Shown here piece after piece: positions 11,363 to 20,582 of a stretch of DNA of 64,000 nt. Location: contig JAICQQ010000002.1 in assembly GCA_025937785.1 (NCBI GenBank), positions 1 through 64,000 of the forward strand, given 5' to 3'. The stretch is from Polyangiaceae bacterium. Lineage in GTDB: Bacteria; Myxococcota_A; Polyangia; Polyangiales; Polyangiaceae. The notes under the pieces are model-generated. The model saw nothing but the letters and a program-made list of their open reading frames with translations, was not told where the DNA came from and searched no databases. Each line of letters opens with the position of its first letter. The first letter of the stretch is position 1. The position numbers and the translations under genes are program-made.

Positions 11363-12757
11363 ATGACGGCGATCCCCGAATTCGACGGCTGCCACGTAGT
11401 CAAACGACTACGGCAAGGACCGATCGCCGACGTTTATCACGCGATCCAGCAGCCCCTCGGACGGCCGGTACTGATCAAGGCCCTGAGTTCCAGCATTCTG
11501 CCGTCGTCGCCGTTCGCAGCGACGCTCGAGCGCGAGGCGCGGCTGCTGGCAGAGTTGCACCACCCGAATATCCTGCACGTCCACGACTTCGTCCGACGTG
11601 ACGATCGCTTGTGGTTGGTGCTCGAGTATGTCGACGGTTGGACGATCGACGAGCTGATCGAGAAGCAGGTCGAGCTGTCTCCGTACGCTGTCGCTGCCAT
11701 CGCCCTCGAGGTCGCCCGCGCGCTCGAACATGCCCACTTGCACGCCGTGATTCACCGCGACGTGCGACCCAACAACATCGTCGTGTCCAAGCGCGGCACC
11801 GTCAAGCTTTTGAACTTCGCGGTGGCCGTCGACGAACGCCTGCCCATGGTTCCCGAGCTGCTCGACGGCACGACCGGAGCGGGTGGCCCAGCATACATGT
11901 CCCCCGAGCAGATTCTCGGCGAGCCTCCTGATCCGCGCAGCGACCTGTTTTCGTTGGGTATCGTCACCTACGAGCTCCTGACGCACCGCCGTCCGTTCCC
12001 CGACGATGCGGCCCGCAGCGCCACCCAGCGCATACGGCACGACCCACCAGTACCTTTGGCGCGTCTCGCTCCGAACATCCCCCCGGCGCTCGATCGCATC
12101 GTTCAGCGCTGCCTCGAGAAGCTACCGAGCGACCGCTTTGGGTCGAGCGCAGAGCTGGTCGCCGCGTTGCTCGAATTCTTACGCCAAGCAGGACCCAAGA
12201 GCTCGCAGCAAGTCCTGGGCCAGGCGCTCGTGAACGCGGGACTTTCTGCGCAGGCCCCCTCACTCGATGCCGACGCACCCCTGGGCCTCCAATCTTCCGC
12301 CCGTCCGTCGCATTTCGGTAGGGCCGTCCGAGGACTGTTGCTCGCCTTCGGTCTGGTCGTGCTCGGCGGCGGCGCCATTCAGTACATGGCAGGCCAGCAG
12401 GGAGCGCGGCGCCACACGCGCCACACACACACACGGCTCGAGCTCGTGCCGAAAAGCGTGGCCCAGCTTCGGGTCGTCGCGACGCCTTGGGCTCACGTCG
12501 TGGTGGACGGCCAACGCGTGGCCACCACACCGTTCGCTCACGCCATCCCGCTCGAGGCCGGGATTCACTACGTGCGCCTGGAACACCCCAACGCGCCGGT
12601 CGAACGCCGAACCGTCGAGCTGGTCGCCGGTGAGACGGTGCTTCTCGACGTGAAAATGGAGATTGCCCCCGAAGCGGCGGCCTCCGCGGCCGCCCTCTTC
12701 CCACCTCCTGGTGCCGCCTCGGCGGCTCCGGCTGCCAGCGTCGACGATTCGCCCTGA
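11363..12757 (+). CDS. Ser/Thr kinase-fold protein with PEGA domain, probable pseudokinase
   Basis: A 464-residue kinase-fold protein with a cytoplasmic N-terminus, one membrane segment (about 315-337) and an extracytoplasmic PEGA domain (about residues 350-430). Lys39 (LIKAL), Glu57 and His-Arg-Asp 131-133 are kept. The Lys two residues after the catalytic Asp is Arg135, the DFG motif is NFA (151-153), and the glycine loop is degenerate (RQGPIADVY). Loss of the DFG aspartate normally removes metal binding, so this is probably inactive or very weak and may act as a scaffold. The ATG at 11363 is chosen because the upstream extension is Arg/Ser-rich. First gene of a co-oriented array; two further kinase genes follow. 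Confidence 0.88.
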   Translation: MTAIPEFDGCHVVKRLRQGPIADVYHAIQQPLGRPVLIKALSSSILPSSPFAATLEREARLLAELHHPNILHVHDFVRRDDRLWLVLEYVDGWTIDELIEKQVELSPYAVAAIALEVARALEHAHLHAVIHRDVRPNNIVVSKRGTVKLLNFAVAVDERLPMVPELLDGTTGAGGPAYMSPEQILGEPPDPRSDLFSLGIVTYELLTHRRPFPDDAARSATQRIRHDPPVPLARLAPNIPPALDRIVQRCLEKLPSDRFGSSAELVAALLEFLRQAGPKSSQQVLGQALVNAGLSAQAPSLDADAPLGLQSSARPSHFGRAVRGLLLAFGLVVLGGGAIQYMAGQQGARRHTRHTHTRLELVPKSVAQLRVVATPWAHVVVDGQRVATTPFAHAIPLEAGIHYVRLEHPNAPVERRTVELVAGETVLLDVKMEIAPEAAASAAALFPPPGAASAAPAASVDDSP

Positions 12758-12924
12758 CGCAATGCACTGAAAGCGGATAATGGTGGCTAGACTGCACGAA
12801 CTCGCTCGCCGGTTGTCCTGTACGTTCGAGCATTGCGTTCCACGCTGTCGCGATTGGACCTCTGACCTCGCGAAACACTGGTGATCGTGCAATAAATGGG
12901 GGGCCTTCGAGGGCAAATCGTCGT

Positions 12925-14691
12925 GTGTCTTCTGGATCACGGAGCCGTTCATTGTCGTTCGCGTTAGCCACCGGCGCGACGTTGGGTCGCTACCAACTGC
13001 TCGTACCGCTCGGACAGGGCGGCATGGGAAGCGTCTGGGTGGCTCGTGAGGAGTCCCCGGCGAGCGGCAAAGAGCGGCTCGTGGCCATCAAGGTGATGCG
13101 GCCCGAGTTCGCTCAGCACTCGAACTTCCGGGCCATGTTCCTGAAAGAGGGGCAGTTGGTCCGCAGCATCGAGCACGACAACGTCGTTGGCGTGTACGAG
13201 GTCGCCGAACACGAAGGAGTGTTGTGGCTGACCATGGAGTGGGTCGAGGGCGAGTCGCTCGAAATCTTGTTCAGCGAAGCCTCCAAGCGGCGTCCCATCC
13301 CCGCCGAGATGGCAGTGCGCATCGTCGCCGATACGGCGAAGGGCTTGCACGCCGCGCACGAGCTGCGCGGCTGGGACGGGGAGCTCGAGGGCATCGTGCA
13401 TCGCGACGTCTCGCCCCACAACATCCTGATCGGCCTCGACGGGCGCATCAAGGTCGCAGACTTCGGCCTGGCCAAGGCCACCGAGAGCAGCGGCATGTCC
13501 CTGACCGAGGCGCCTCACGGCAAGTACAGTTACATGTCGCCCGAGCAGGCACGCGGGCAAAGCGTCGACCGGCGCAGCGACGTGTTCTCGTTGGGTGTCG
13601 TGCTGTACGAGCTCACGACGGGCGAGCGTTTGTTCAAAGGCGTCGACCGGCATCACACGCTGGGCTTGGTGATGCAGTGCAAGGTGCCGCCTCCGCGCAG
13701 TAAACGACCCAACTATCCTGCGGGGCTCGAGGCCATCGTCATGCGGGCGCTCGCCAACAAGCCGGACGATCGCTATCAATCCGCAGATGCCATGCGGGTC
13801 GCGCTCGAGCGGCACCTCGTGCAAGAACGCACCCTCGTTTCCGCCGGCAGCGTAGCAGCGCTGTTGCGCCGGGTGGTGGGCAAGCGGCTCGAGGCGCAGC
13901 GGCAAGCAATCCACGACGCGCTCCTGGCCACGGTGGGACACGTCAACGCCGAGCTGCTGCCGGACACCACGCTCTTGACGGGCTCCGCGCGCGCGAGCGA
14001 TCCGTCGGAGCCTAGTCGCAGCTCGATTTCGCTGCCGATCCCCTCGGAGACTCCCCACGCCATCAGTCACAGCCAGCCATTCATGCGGGCGCCCGCCGTG
14101 CGTAAGCGCAACGGAACTCTGCGCGTCGCGTTGATCGGAGGTGGCGGGGCGGCCGCTGCATTCAGCCTGATGCTGTTGGCGGGCAAGCTACTCGGCAATG
14201 ACCCGGTCAGCGATCCGGCTGCGCCGGGGGCAGCCAGCGTGCCCGCTGCGCTGCGCGCCACGCACCCAGAGGGTAAGGCTCCCTCCGTCGAGGGGCTGAG
14301 TGTCAGCGACCTCCCGCTCGAAGAACGCGAAGAACGCGAAGAACGTGAACGGGCGCGCACACCCGGGGCCGCGGCGCGTCCGCCCGTGCGTCCTGCCACC
14401 GCGCCGACCCCAGTAGCGCCGAAGCCGGTGTGGCTGGAAGAGGCGGCGCCAGGCGAAGGGCCCACCCCGCCAAGCGGCCCGGGCCCCACCGCACCTACCC
14501 CGGCTGACACGCCGCCCGAGGGCGCCGAGGAGAAAACCTTGCCGGTCTCACCGTATGCGGCGCCGGAGCCGCCCACAGACGCCACCAAGCCCAAGATTGT
14601 CCTGGAAGAAGAACCTGAGACGCCACCACCACCCGCAGAAAAGCCCGGGCCCTACCGGCTGCGAGTTCCGGGACAGCGAGAATCCGACTGA
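12925..14691 (+). CDS. transmembrane Ser/Thr protein kinase (PknB-type)
   Basis: A 588-residue Hanks-type kinase. It has glycine loop GQGGMGSV (30-37), Lys56 in VAIKVM, Glu75, HRD 159-161 in the myxobacterial HRDVSPHN form, DFG 179-181 and SPEQ in the activation region, so all catalytic residues are present. Next come a Ser/Pro linker, one membrane segment near 400-420 (GGGGAAAAFSLMLLAGKLL), and a Pro/Glu-rich extracytoplasmic tail containing a short EERE repeat. The start is a GTG; a TTG nine codons downstream is an alternative. No clear Shine-Dalgarno sequence is seen. The 167 bp before it hold no gene. Confidence 0.92.
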   Translation: MSSGSRSRSLSFALATGATLGRYQLLVPLGQGGMGSVWVAREESPASGKERLVAIKVMRPEFAQHSNFRAMFLKEGQLVRSIEHDNVVGVYEVAEHEGVLWLTMEWVEGESLEILFSEASKRRPIPAEMAVRIVADTAKGLHAAHELRGWDGELEGIVHRDVSPHNILIGLDGRIKVADFGLAKATESSGMSLTEAPHGKYSYMSPEQARGQSVDRRSDVFSLGVVLYELTTGERLFKGVDRHHTLGLVMQCKVPPPRSKRPNYPAGLEAIVMRALANKPDDRYQSADAMRVALERHLVQERTLVSAGSVAALLRRVVGKRLEAQRQAIHDALLATVGHVNAELLPDTTLLTGSARASDPSEPSRSSISLPIPSETPHAISHSQPFMRAPAVRKRNGTLRVALIGGGGAAAAFSLMLLAGKLLGNDPVSDPAAPGAASVPAALRATHPEGKAPSVEGLSVSDLPLEEREEREERERARTPGAAARPPVRPATAPTPVAPKPVWLEEAAPGEGPTPPSGPGPTAPTPADTPPEGAEEKTLPVSPYAAPEPPTDATKPKIVLEEEPETPPPPAEKPGPYRLRVPGQRESD

Positions 14692-15020
14692 CCCACGCGG
14701 CCGACCGGCAAATGGTGAGTGGTTGATGAGTAGCTTCCACCCTGGCGGGGTGGTCACCGACAGCGTACTTGCTTTCGCAGCAGGCGCGCCCACACACACT
14801 CCAGCGAACGCAACGGGCAATTTCGTTGGACAGCGTGCTTTTCGTCCGGGTGGTGGCCCGGAACCGCGGGCTCAGCCCCCGTCGCGCTTGCTCGCACTTT
14901 CGGCACCGATCCAGGCCCACGGTGCGACAAAGGAATGGGTGCTCTCGGACGGGAAAGTGTTGAAACGACAGCCGGTCGGCGTGCGCGCCGTAGCGTTCTC
15001 ACGCTAAGATTGTCACGCGA
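14692..15020. other. 329-bp intergenic stretch, no gene seen
   Basis: Between the second and third kinase genes. The open frames here are fragments without plausible starts or composition. One hairpin is visible (CCACCC, 5-nt loop, GGGTGG at 14737-14753), with no T tract. The stretch probably carries the promoter of the third kinase, but no hexamers can be assigned with confidence. Confidence 0.4.
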
Positions 15021-16667
15021 GTGAAGCACGACGTGACCGTGGATGACGACAGCGCGAGCTCTTCGGGTTCTGACTCGACACAGCGCAGGTACAGCCCTGA
15101 CGACGTCGTCGCCGGCAAGTACCAGCTCATCCGAATTCTGGGCGAGGGGGGCATGGGCGCTGTCTGGGAGGCGCGCAACATCGGGCTCGACTCGGCGGTC
15201 GCCATCAAGCTGATCCGCGCGGATATCGACGAGGACAGCGCAGCAGAGCGTCTCGTGCAGGAGGCTCGCGCGGCGGCGCGCCTCGGGCATCCAGCGATCG
15301 TCCGCGTGTTCGACGTGGGTGAAACGCACTTCGGCGACCCCTTCATCGTGATGGAGCGCCTGCGCGGCGACAACATGGGCGATCTGCTCGGCACCGAGGG
15401 GCGCCTGACGGCCGTGGCCGCCGTCCAGATCCTGCTCCCTATCGCCGACGCGCTCGCGACGGCCCACATCAAGGGCATCGTTCATCGCGACATCAAGCCG
15501 GAGAACATCTACCTCGCCGAAGACGAAAACGGCGAGCTGCAGCCCAAGCTCGTCGACTTCGGAGTCGCGAAGCTCGAGAACACGGAAGTCGACAGTAAGC
15601 TCACGCTGCGGGGCACGATCGTCGGCAGCCCCGGTTACCTGGCCCCGGAGCAAGCGCGCGGCAGCGACGCCGCGGACTATCGGGTCGACATCTGGGCCTT
15701 CAGCGTCGTGCTGTACGAGCTGATCACGGGGGTGCCGCCGTTCAACGGCAGCAACTACAACGCGCTTCTGCGCAGCATCGTCGAAGACGACCCGAAGCCT
15801 ACGGTCGAGCACCGCGCGGGCGACGCCGAGCTATGGAACATCCTCGAGCGCGGGCTGCGTAAGGATGCCCAAGAGCGTTGGCCCTCGATGCAAGAGTACG
15901 GGCGTGCCCTCGCGCACTGGGCGTTTTCACAAGGCGTGGACGAAGACATCTGCGGCACCGGGCTCGAAGCCAAGTGGTTGATCGGAAAAGCGACCGGCCG
16001 CGCGAGCTTGGTCTCGGTGAACTTCGAAGACTTCGAGTCGCCTTCGGCCATCCGTCAGCGACGACGCCTGCGCTCCGACTCGCCTGTCCGCTCAGCCTCC
16101 ACCGTGGCGACCCAGGCGCCGCCTCCACCGAACCCACCGCCGACCGCCGAGCTGCCCTCCCCCGCTGCGGCGGTCGCGGCCCAACGCATGTTCGCGGACA
16201 CGGAGTTCGATGGGACGCCGGCCGTGCCCAACCGGAAGAAAGTGGTGCTCGTGACCGGAGCTGCGCTCGGCGTGCTCCTGATCCTGGGGGTGGTCTTCGC
16301 GCTGAGCGGCTCCTCAGACCCGGGCGCGGTGTCTCCACCCTCGTCGCCGAGCGTCGCGGCGGATCTGGCGGCGGCAGCGAATGCAGCCCCGGCGGACGCG
16401 CCCTCGCCCGCGGCACCCCCGACGGAAGCCGCTCCGCGCAAAACTACTGCGAGCGACGTGTCGGCGCCTATCGCACCCCAAGCGGGCGCTCACGCCCCCG
16501 AGAATGTAGCCGACACGGAGAGCGCCAGCGTCGAGACGGTGGCGGGAATGCGAGCTAAAGCCCCTGCTAGTCCGACCGTTCAGCGCAGGGCCCCGCGCAA
16601 AGAGGCGGAAAAGGCTTTGACGAAACAGCAGGATGCTCCGAAGCTAGACCTGAAGAAACCCTACTGA
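15021..16667 (+). CDS. transmembrane Ser/Thr protein kinase (PknB-type)
   Basis: A 548-residue active-looking kinase. GEGGMGAVW is the glycine loop; Lys63 (AIKLIR), HRD 155-157 in HRDIKPEN and DFG 179-181 are intact, with SPGYLAPEQ in the activation segment. A linker leads to one membrane segment (about 408-428, LVTGAALGVLLILGVVFAL) and an Ala/Pro-rich extracytoplasmic tail ending in Lys-rich sequence. It starts at GTG. The next gene, a TPR/PEGA periplasmic protein, begins only 15 bp after the stop, suggesting the kinase and the TPR protein form a transcription unit and possibly a functional pair. Confidence 0.92.
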   Translation: MKHDVTVDDDSASSSGSDSTQRRYSPDDVVAGKYQLIRILGEGGMGAVWEARNIGLDSAVAIKLIRADIDEDSAAERLVQEARAAARLGHPAIVRVFDVGETHFGDPFIVMERLRGDNMGDLLGTEGRLTAVAAVQILLPIADALATAHIKGIVHRDIKPENIYLAEDENGELQPKLVDFGVAKLENTEVDSKLTLRGTIVGSPGYLAPEQARGSDAADYRVDIWAFSVVLYELITGVPPFNGSNYNALLRSIVEDDPKPTVEHRAGDAELWNILERGLRKDAQERWPSMQEYGRALAHWAFSQGVDEDICGTGLEAKWLIGKATGRASLVSVNFEDFESPSAIRQRRRLRSDSPVRSASTVATQAPPPPNPPPTAELPSPAAAVAAQRMFADTEFDGTPAVPNRKKVVLVTGAALGVLLILGVVFALSGSSDPGAVSPPSSPSVAADLAAAANAAPADAPSPAAPPTEAAPRKTTASDVSAPIAPQAGAHAPENVADTESASVETVAGMRAKAPASPTVQRRAPRKEAEKALTKQQDAPKLDLKKPY

Positions 16668-16681
16668 CTCGGGCGTTTACA

Positions 16682-17713
16682 ATGCAATTTGGGCTTAAAG
16701 CACTGCTGCTTGCAGCGTTCTTGTGGGTGTCGCCCGCGCACGCCGCGGGGCCGAGCGAAGCAGAACTCGAACAACGGCGACAAGACGCGGCGCAGCGCTA
16801 CGAACAGGGGGTGCAGGCGTACCAAGAAGGTCGCCACAAGGACGCGATCGACCTGTTCCTCGAAGCTGACGCGCTCGCGCCCAGCTCCGCGCTTTCGTTC
16901 AACATTGCCCGAGCCTACGAAAAGATCAAAGACTCCAGCAACGCGCTGCGCTGGTATCGGGACTACCTGCGCCGCGAGCCTGCGGCGGAAGACAAGGCAG
17001 CCGTCACCGCGCTGATCGAGGACTACGAGGGGGTGCTCGAAGCCAAGGGCCTCCAGCAACTCACCGTGCTTTCGGAGCCCGAAACCGCGACGGTGCGCGT
17101 CGACGGGCGCCCTGTCGGTGTCACGCCCTGGACGGGAGAAGTGCCGCCGGGAGCTCACACCATCTCGGTGTCCCTGCGAGGCTACGCCGACGCCGAACGT
17201 CAGATCGCGCTCGCCTCGGACGCTGCGCAAGACGTCCCCTTCCGCCTGCAACCCGCCACCGAGGCCACGCCGCTACCAGCGCCACAATCCGCGGCTCCAG
17301 CGGCTGCCAGCGGGCCGCCAGCCGCACCCAGCGACACGACAAGCACGACCGAACGCCAGGGCGTCGGCGTGGTCACCTACGTGGTGCTGGGTGCCGGCGT
17401 CGCGACTTTGGGCGCCGCTGGCGCCTTCGAGCTGATGCGCCGTTCGGCAGAAGACGACGCCAAGAACGCCGACACCCAGATCGAAAAGTCCGACGCGCTC
17501 GACAGCATGGACTCGCGTCAGACCACGGCGCGGGTGCTCGCCGGTATCGGTGGCGCGCTGACCGTAGCGGGCGGGGTGCTCTTGGCGCTGGATCTGACAA
17601 GCGCTCCCAGCAGCAGCACGGCCACTCGCCCGCGCGCCCCCGAACCTGAACTCAGCGCGAACGGCGGCTGCAGCACCTCGGATTGCTTCGTCGCACTTCA
17701 GGGGACCTTTTGA
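16682..17713 (+). CDS. exported TPR and PEGA-domain protein with C-terminal membrane hairpin
   Basis: A 343-residue protein. Its signal peptide ends near AHAA; then come TPR helices (RYEQGVQAYQEGRHKDAIDLF and SFNIARAYEKI, about 38-120) and a PEGA domain (about 120-190) with the hallmark VRVDGRPVGVTPW. After a Pro/Ala linker two hydrophobic segments flank a polar loop, and the chain ends in VALQGTF. The same layout and an LQGxF end occur in the protein at 37480-38523. Probably periplasmic, anchored by the two segments. It follows a kinase gene by 15 bp, and its stop overlaps the ATG of the Cys-rich lipoprotein (TGATG). Confidence 0.83.
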   Translation: MQFGLKALLLAAFLWVSPAHAAGPSEAELEQRRQDAAQRYEQGVQAYQEGRHKDAIDLFLEADALAPSSALSFNIARAYEKIKDSSNALRWYRDYLRREPAAEDKAAVTALIEDYEGVLEAKGLQQLTVLSEPETATVRVDGRPVGVTPWTGEVPPGAHTISVSLRGYADAERQIALASDAAQDVPFRLQPATEATPLPAPQSAAPAAASGPPAAPSDTTSTTERQGVGVVTYVVLGAGVATLGAAGAFELMRRSAEDDAKNADTQIEKSDALDSMDSRQTTARVLAGIGGALTVAGGVLLALDLTSAPSSSTATRPRAPEPELSANGGCSTSDCFVALQGTF

Positions 17714-19602
17714 TGCTGCCTCGACCGTTCCGCCTGCTGGTGGCGCTGGCGCTGGCGACACTGATCGTATTCGGCCTCGGCTCGGCGTGCACCTCGAACG
17801 TGTCGACGAGCCTCGAGAACCTCCGCTGCGACGCTGGCCAGCGTTGCCTCGCCGGCTACGAGTGCGACCTCGACAGCAACACCTGCGTCAAGATTGGTCT
17901 TGGGAGCGGCGGTGGTGCCGGCGAAAGCTCGAGCGGTACCTGCCAGGAGGGTGAGACCGTCTGCGGGGGCAAGTGCGTGGTTCTCGATGACGACGAAACC
18001 AACTGCGGGCGCTGCGGAGCTACCTGCACCGCGCCGCCGCTGGCCGAGCCGATCTGCGCTGGGGGGCGTTGCGAGTTCGTTTGCGAATCGGAGGAGCTGA
18101 CTCGCTGCGGCGATCATTGCCTGGACACCCGGAATGACGTCGAGAATTGCGGTGATTGCGGTGTGCGTTGCCCGATGGATTCGTTCAGCCGACCCGAATG
18201 CGTGAACGGCGAGTGCGGAGTCGTCTGCGAAGCAGGCTACGAGCAATGCGGGACCTTGTGCGTCGACACCGAGAGCAATCCCAATCACTGCGGCGGCTGC
18301 AACGAGGTCTGTCCGGCGGGCCAGGTCTGCTCGGAGGGGATGTGCTCCGACGAGTGCGCGTCCTACCTCTCGAACTGCGGGGGCTACTGCGTCGATCGAG
18401 AAACCTCGACGTCACACTGCGGCAGCTGCGGCAACGCCTGCGCCGACCCCGCCAACGGCAAGCCGGAATGCGTCCTCGGGAAGTGTGGACGTAGCTGCGA
18501 CGAGGGGTTCGACGACTGCGGCACGTCGTGTGTCGACGTGGCAGGGGGCGACGATGCGAGTCACTGCGGCGCATGCGGCAAGGCCTGTGACGCACCCGCA
18601 GGGGGCGAAGCGTACTGCCAAGCTGGCGAGTGCGGCGTCACCTGCAGCGGTGACTTCGTGGCTTGCGATGGGTCCTGTGTCGACACGGAAACGAACCCTT
18701 CGTACTGCGGAAGCTGCGAGATAGCTTGCGAGCTCGACGAAGTCTGCAGCGACGGCAAGTGCACCGACGACTGCGGATCGGGTCAGGTGAACTGCGGGGG
18801 CGTGTGCGTCGACACCAACAGCAACACCGCCAACTGCGGCGACTGTGAGCACGTCTGCACGCCACCGGCGAACGGCAGCCCCACGTGCAGCGGCGGCAGC
18901 TGCGGCATCACCTGCAACGACGACTACACGAACTGCAACGGCAGCTGCTTGCGCACGGTGGACGACACCCAGCATTGCGGCGACTGCGACACCGTCTGCC
19001 CACCCCCAGCCAGCGGCGGCAGCGCCACCTGCTCGAACGGAACTTGCGGCATCGCGTGCAACACCGGCCTGACCGAGTGCGACGACGGCTGTGTCAATCT
19101 CGCGTCGAGCGCGCAGCACTGCGGCGAATGCGGCAACGCCTGCTCCGACGGTGAAGTTTGCAATGGTGGCAGCTGCAGCGCGACCTGTGGCGGTGACCTC
19201 ACCAACTGCGGCGGCTCGTGCACGAACACCGCGGTCGACACCGCCAACTGCGGCGCCTGCGGCAACGGCTGCACGCCGCCTCCCAATGGCGCGCCGCTGT
19301 GCGCGCAAGGCGACTGCGATTTCACCTGCCCGAGCCCCTACACCCGCTGCGGCGACCAATGCATCAACCCACAGACCGATCTCGAGCACTGTGGCGGCTG
19401 CGACATCGGCTGCGACCCGCCCCCGAACGGCAGCGCCACTTGTAGCGGCGGAGTCTGCAGCGTCAGCTGTGCGCCGGGCTTCTCGATGTGCGACGGCCAG
19501 TGCGTCGATACCCAGACGGACCGCGCAAATTGCGGGAAGTGCGGCAGGCAATGCAATGCCCTCCAATTGGTGTGCGCCGCCGGCAAATGCCGCGTGCTGT
19601 AG
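17713..19602 (+). CDS. Cys-rich repeat lipoprotein, 12 repeats
   Basis: A 629-residue exported protein. The signal ends in a lipobox-like GSAC (Cys near 26), followed by a short head and twelve repeats of about 45 residues. Each carries a core C-x2-C-(V/L/I)-x6-8-CGxC-x3-C plus further cysteines in the linker. Cysteine is the dominant residue, so disulphide-bonded modules outside the cytoplasm are expected. No enzyme motif is seen. This repeat type is common in myxobacterial surface proteins, and its function is unknown. ATG 17713 is supported by its overlap with the upstream stop. It is followed 23 bp later by another Cys-rich lipoprotein. Confidence 0.87.
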   Translation: MLPRPFRLLVALALATLIVFGLGSACTSNVSTSLENLRCDAGQRCLAGYECDLDSNTCVKIGLGSGGGAGESSSGTCQEGETVCGGKCVVLDDDETNCGRCGATCTAPPLAEPICAGGRCEFVCESEELTRCGDHCLDTRNDVENCGDCGVRCPMDSFSRPECVNGECGVVCEAGYEQCGTLCVDTESNPNHCGGCNEVCPAGQVCSEGMCSDECASYLSNCGGYCVDRETSTSHCGSCGNACADPANGKPECVLGKCGRSCDEGFDDCGTSCVDVAGGDDASHCGACGKACDAPAGGEAYCQAGECGVTCSGDFVACDGSCVDTETNPSYCGSCEIACELDEVCSDGKCTDDCGSGQVNCGGVCVDTNSNTANCGDCEHVCTPPANGSPTCSGGSCGITCNDDYTNCNGSCLRTVDDTQHCGDCDTVCPPPASGGSATCSNGTCGIACNTGLTECDDGCVNLASSAQHCGECGNACSDGEVCNGGSCSATCGGDLTNCGGSCTNTAVDTANCGACGNGCTPPPNGAPLCAQGDCDFTCPSPYTRCGDQCINPQTDLEHCGGCDIGCDPPPNGSATCSGGVCSVSCAPGFSMCDGQCVDTQTDRANCGKCGRQCNALQLVCAAGKCRVL

Positions 19603-19625
19603 GCCGGCGTGCTAGGCTAGCGGGC

Positions 19626-20525
19626 GTGACCGGTCCATGTCACTGGGCTCTGGGCGTCTTGCTCGCGGGCTGCTTCGCCGCCTGTGACGGCGACGTGCTC
19701 GTGGGTGAGTTCGTGCCCGAGGGCGCGGCGGGTCAAGGCGGCACGGGCGCGGCGGGAGGCATGGGCATCACCACCGGGCTGACGACGGCCACCACGACGA
19801 CTGCGAACAGCGGCGGGTCGGCCGGAGCGGCGGAGTGCATTCCTCGAAGCTGCGACGGCGGCCCCCCCTATGATTGCGGCAACTGCCTGGACGATGACGC
19901 TGATGGCAAGATCGACTCGGACGACCCGGATTGTCTCGGCCCTTGTCACAACACCGAGAGCTTGTACTACGGGAACATACCTGGACAGAGCGGCGGCAAC
20001 TGTGAACGCGAGTGCTACTTCGACAGCGACTCGGGCGTTGGAAACGACGACTGCCGCTCGGACCAGCGTTGCGACCCTCTAGAGCCAGAACCCGACAGTT
20101 GCCCCTACGACCCGGACTCAGGCGTGAGCTGCGAAGAATCAGCCCTGCCAGCTTCCGACAAGTGTCTCGACACGTGTCTGCCGCTCGTTCCCAACGGCTG
20201 CGACTGCTTCGGGTGCTGCCAGATCCCAGGCGCCCTCACCCCGGTGTGGCTCGGGACGGAAGTCGACGGCAAACCCACCTGCGACCGGGATAGCATCGCC
20301 GATCCGGAAAGCTGTCGGCCTTGCACCTTGAACACCACCTGTTTCAACCGCTGCGAAAACTGTGAGATCTGCGTCGGCAAGCCCCAGCCCCCTCCCAACT
20401 GCGGCAGCAGTGAGATGCCTCAGGAGTGCCCCCCCTCGTCCGAGGGCTGCGGGCTGCCCGGCCAAAGCGACTGCTCGCAGGACCACTATTGCATCACCGG
20501 CTGCTGCACCCTCATCATCAAGTGA
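19626..20525 (+). CDS. Cys-rich lipoprotein with Ca-binding-like acidic loop
   Basis: A 299-residue protein starting at GTG. The lipobox is either LAGC (Cys16) or FAAC (Cys20). A Gly/Thr-rich stalk (30-68) is followed by an acidic stretch DDDADGKIDSDDPD (89-102) that resembles calcium-binding DxDxDG loops of thrombospondin-3-like repeats. The remainder is dense in cysteines (SCPYDPDSGVSC, CDCFGCC, CENCEIC) and ends ITGCC. No known catalytic domain. Predicted to be on the outer membrane or cell surface; the calcium link is an inference from the motif alone. Co-oriented with its neighbours in the array. Confidence 0.8.
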   Translation: MTGPCHWALGVLLAGCFAACDGDVLVGEFVPEGAAGQGGTGAAGGMGITTGLTTATTTTANSGGSAGAAECIPRSCDGGPPYDCGNCLDDDADGKIDSDDPDCLGPCHNTESLYYGNIPGQSGGNCERECYFDSDSGVGNDDCRSDQRCDPLEPEPDSCPYDPDSGVSCEESALPASDKCLDTCLPLVPNGCDCFGCCQIPGALTPVWLGTEVDGKPTCDRDSIADPESCRPCTLNTTCFNRCENCEICVGKPQPPPNCGSSEMPQECPPSSEGCGLPGQSDCSQDHYCITGCCTLIIK

Positions 20526-20582
20526 TCCGCGGGAGCGGCAAGGGAGTTGGCAGCACGGGTACGGCGAGCGATAGTGGCGCGC

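Noticed and set aside
18412-19566. Long antisense frame (384 codons) inside the 12-repeat Cys-rich gene
   Set aside because: Ala/Val/Arg-rich mirror of the repeat codons, with no start signal and no domain. Typical shadow of high-GC coding DNA.
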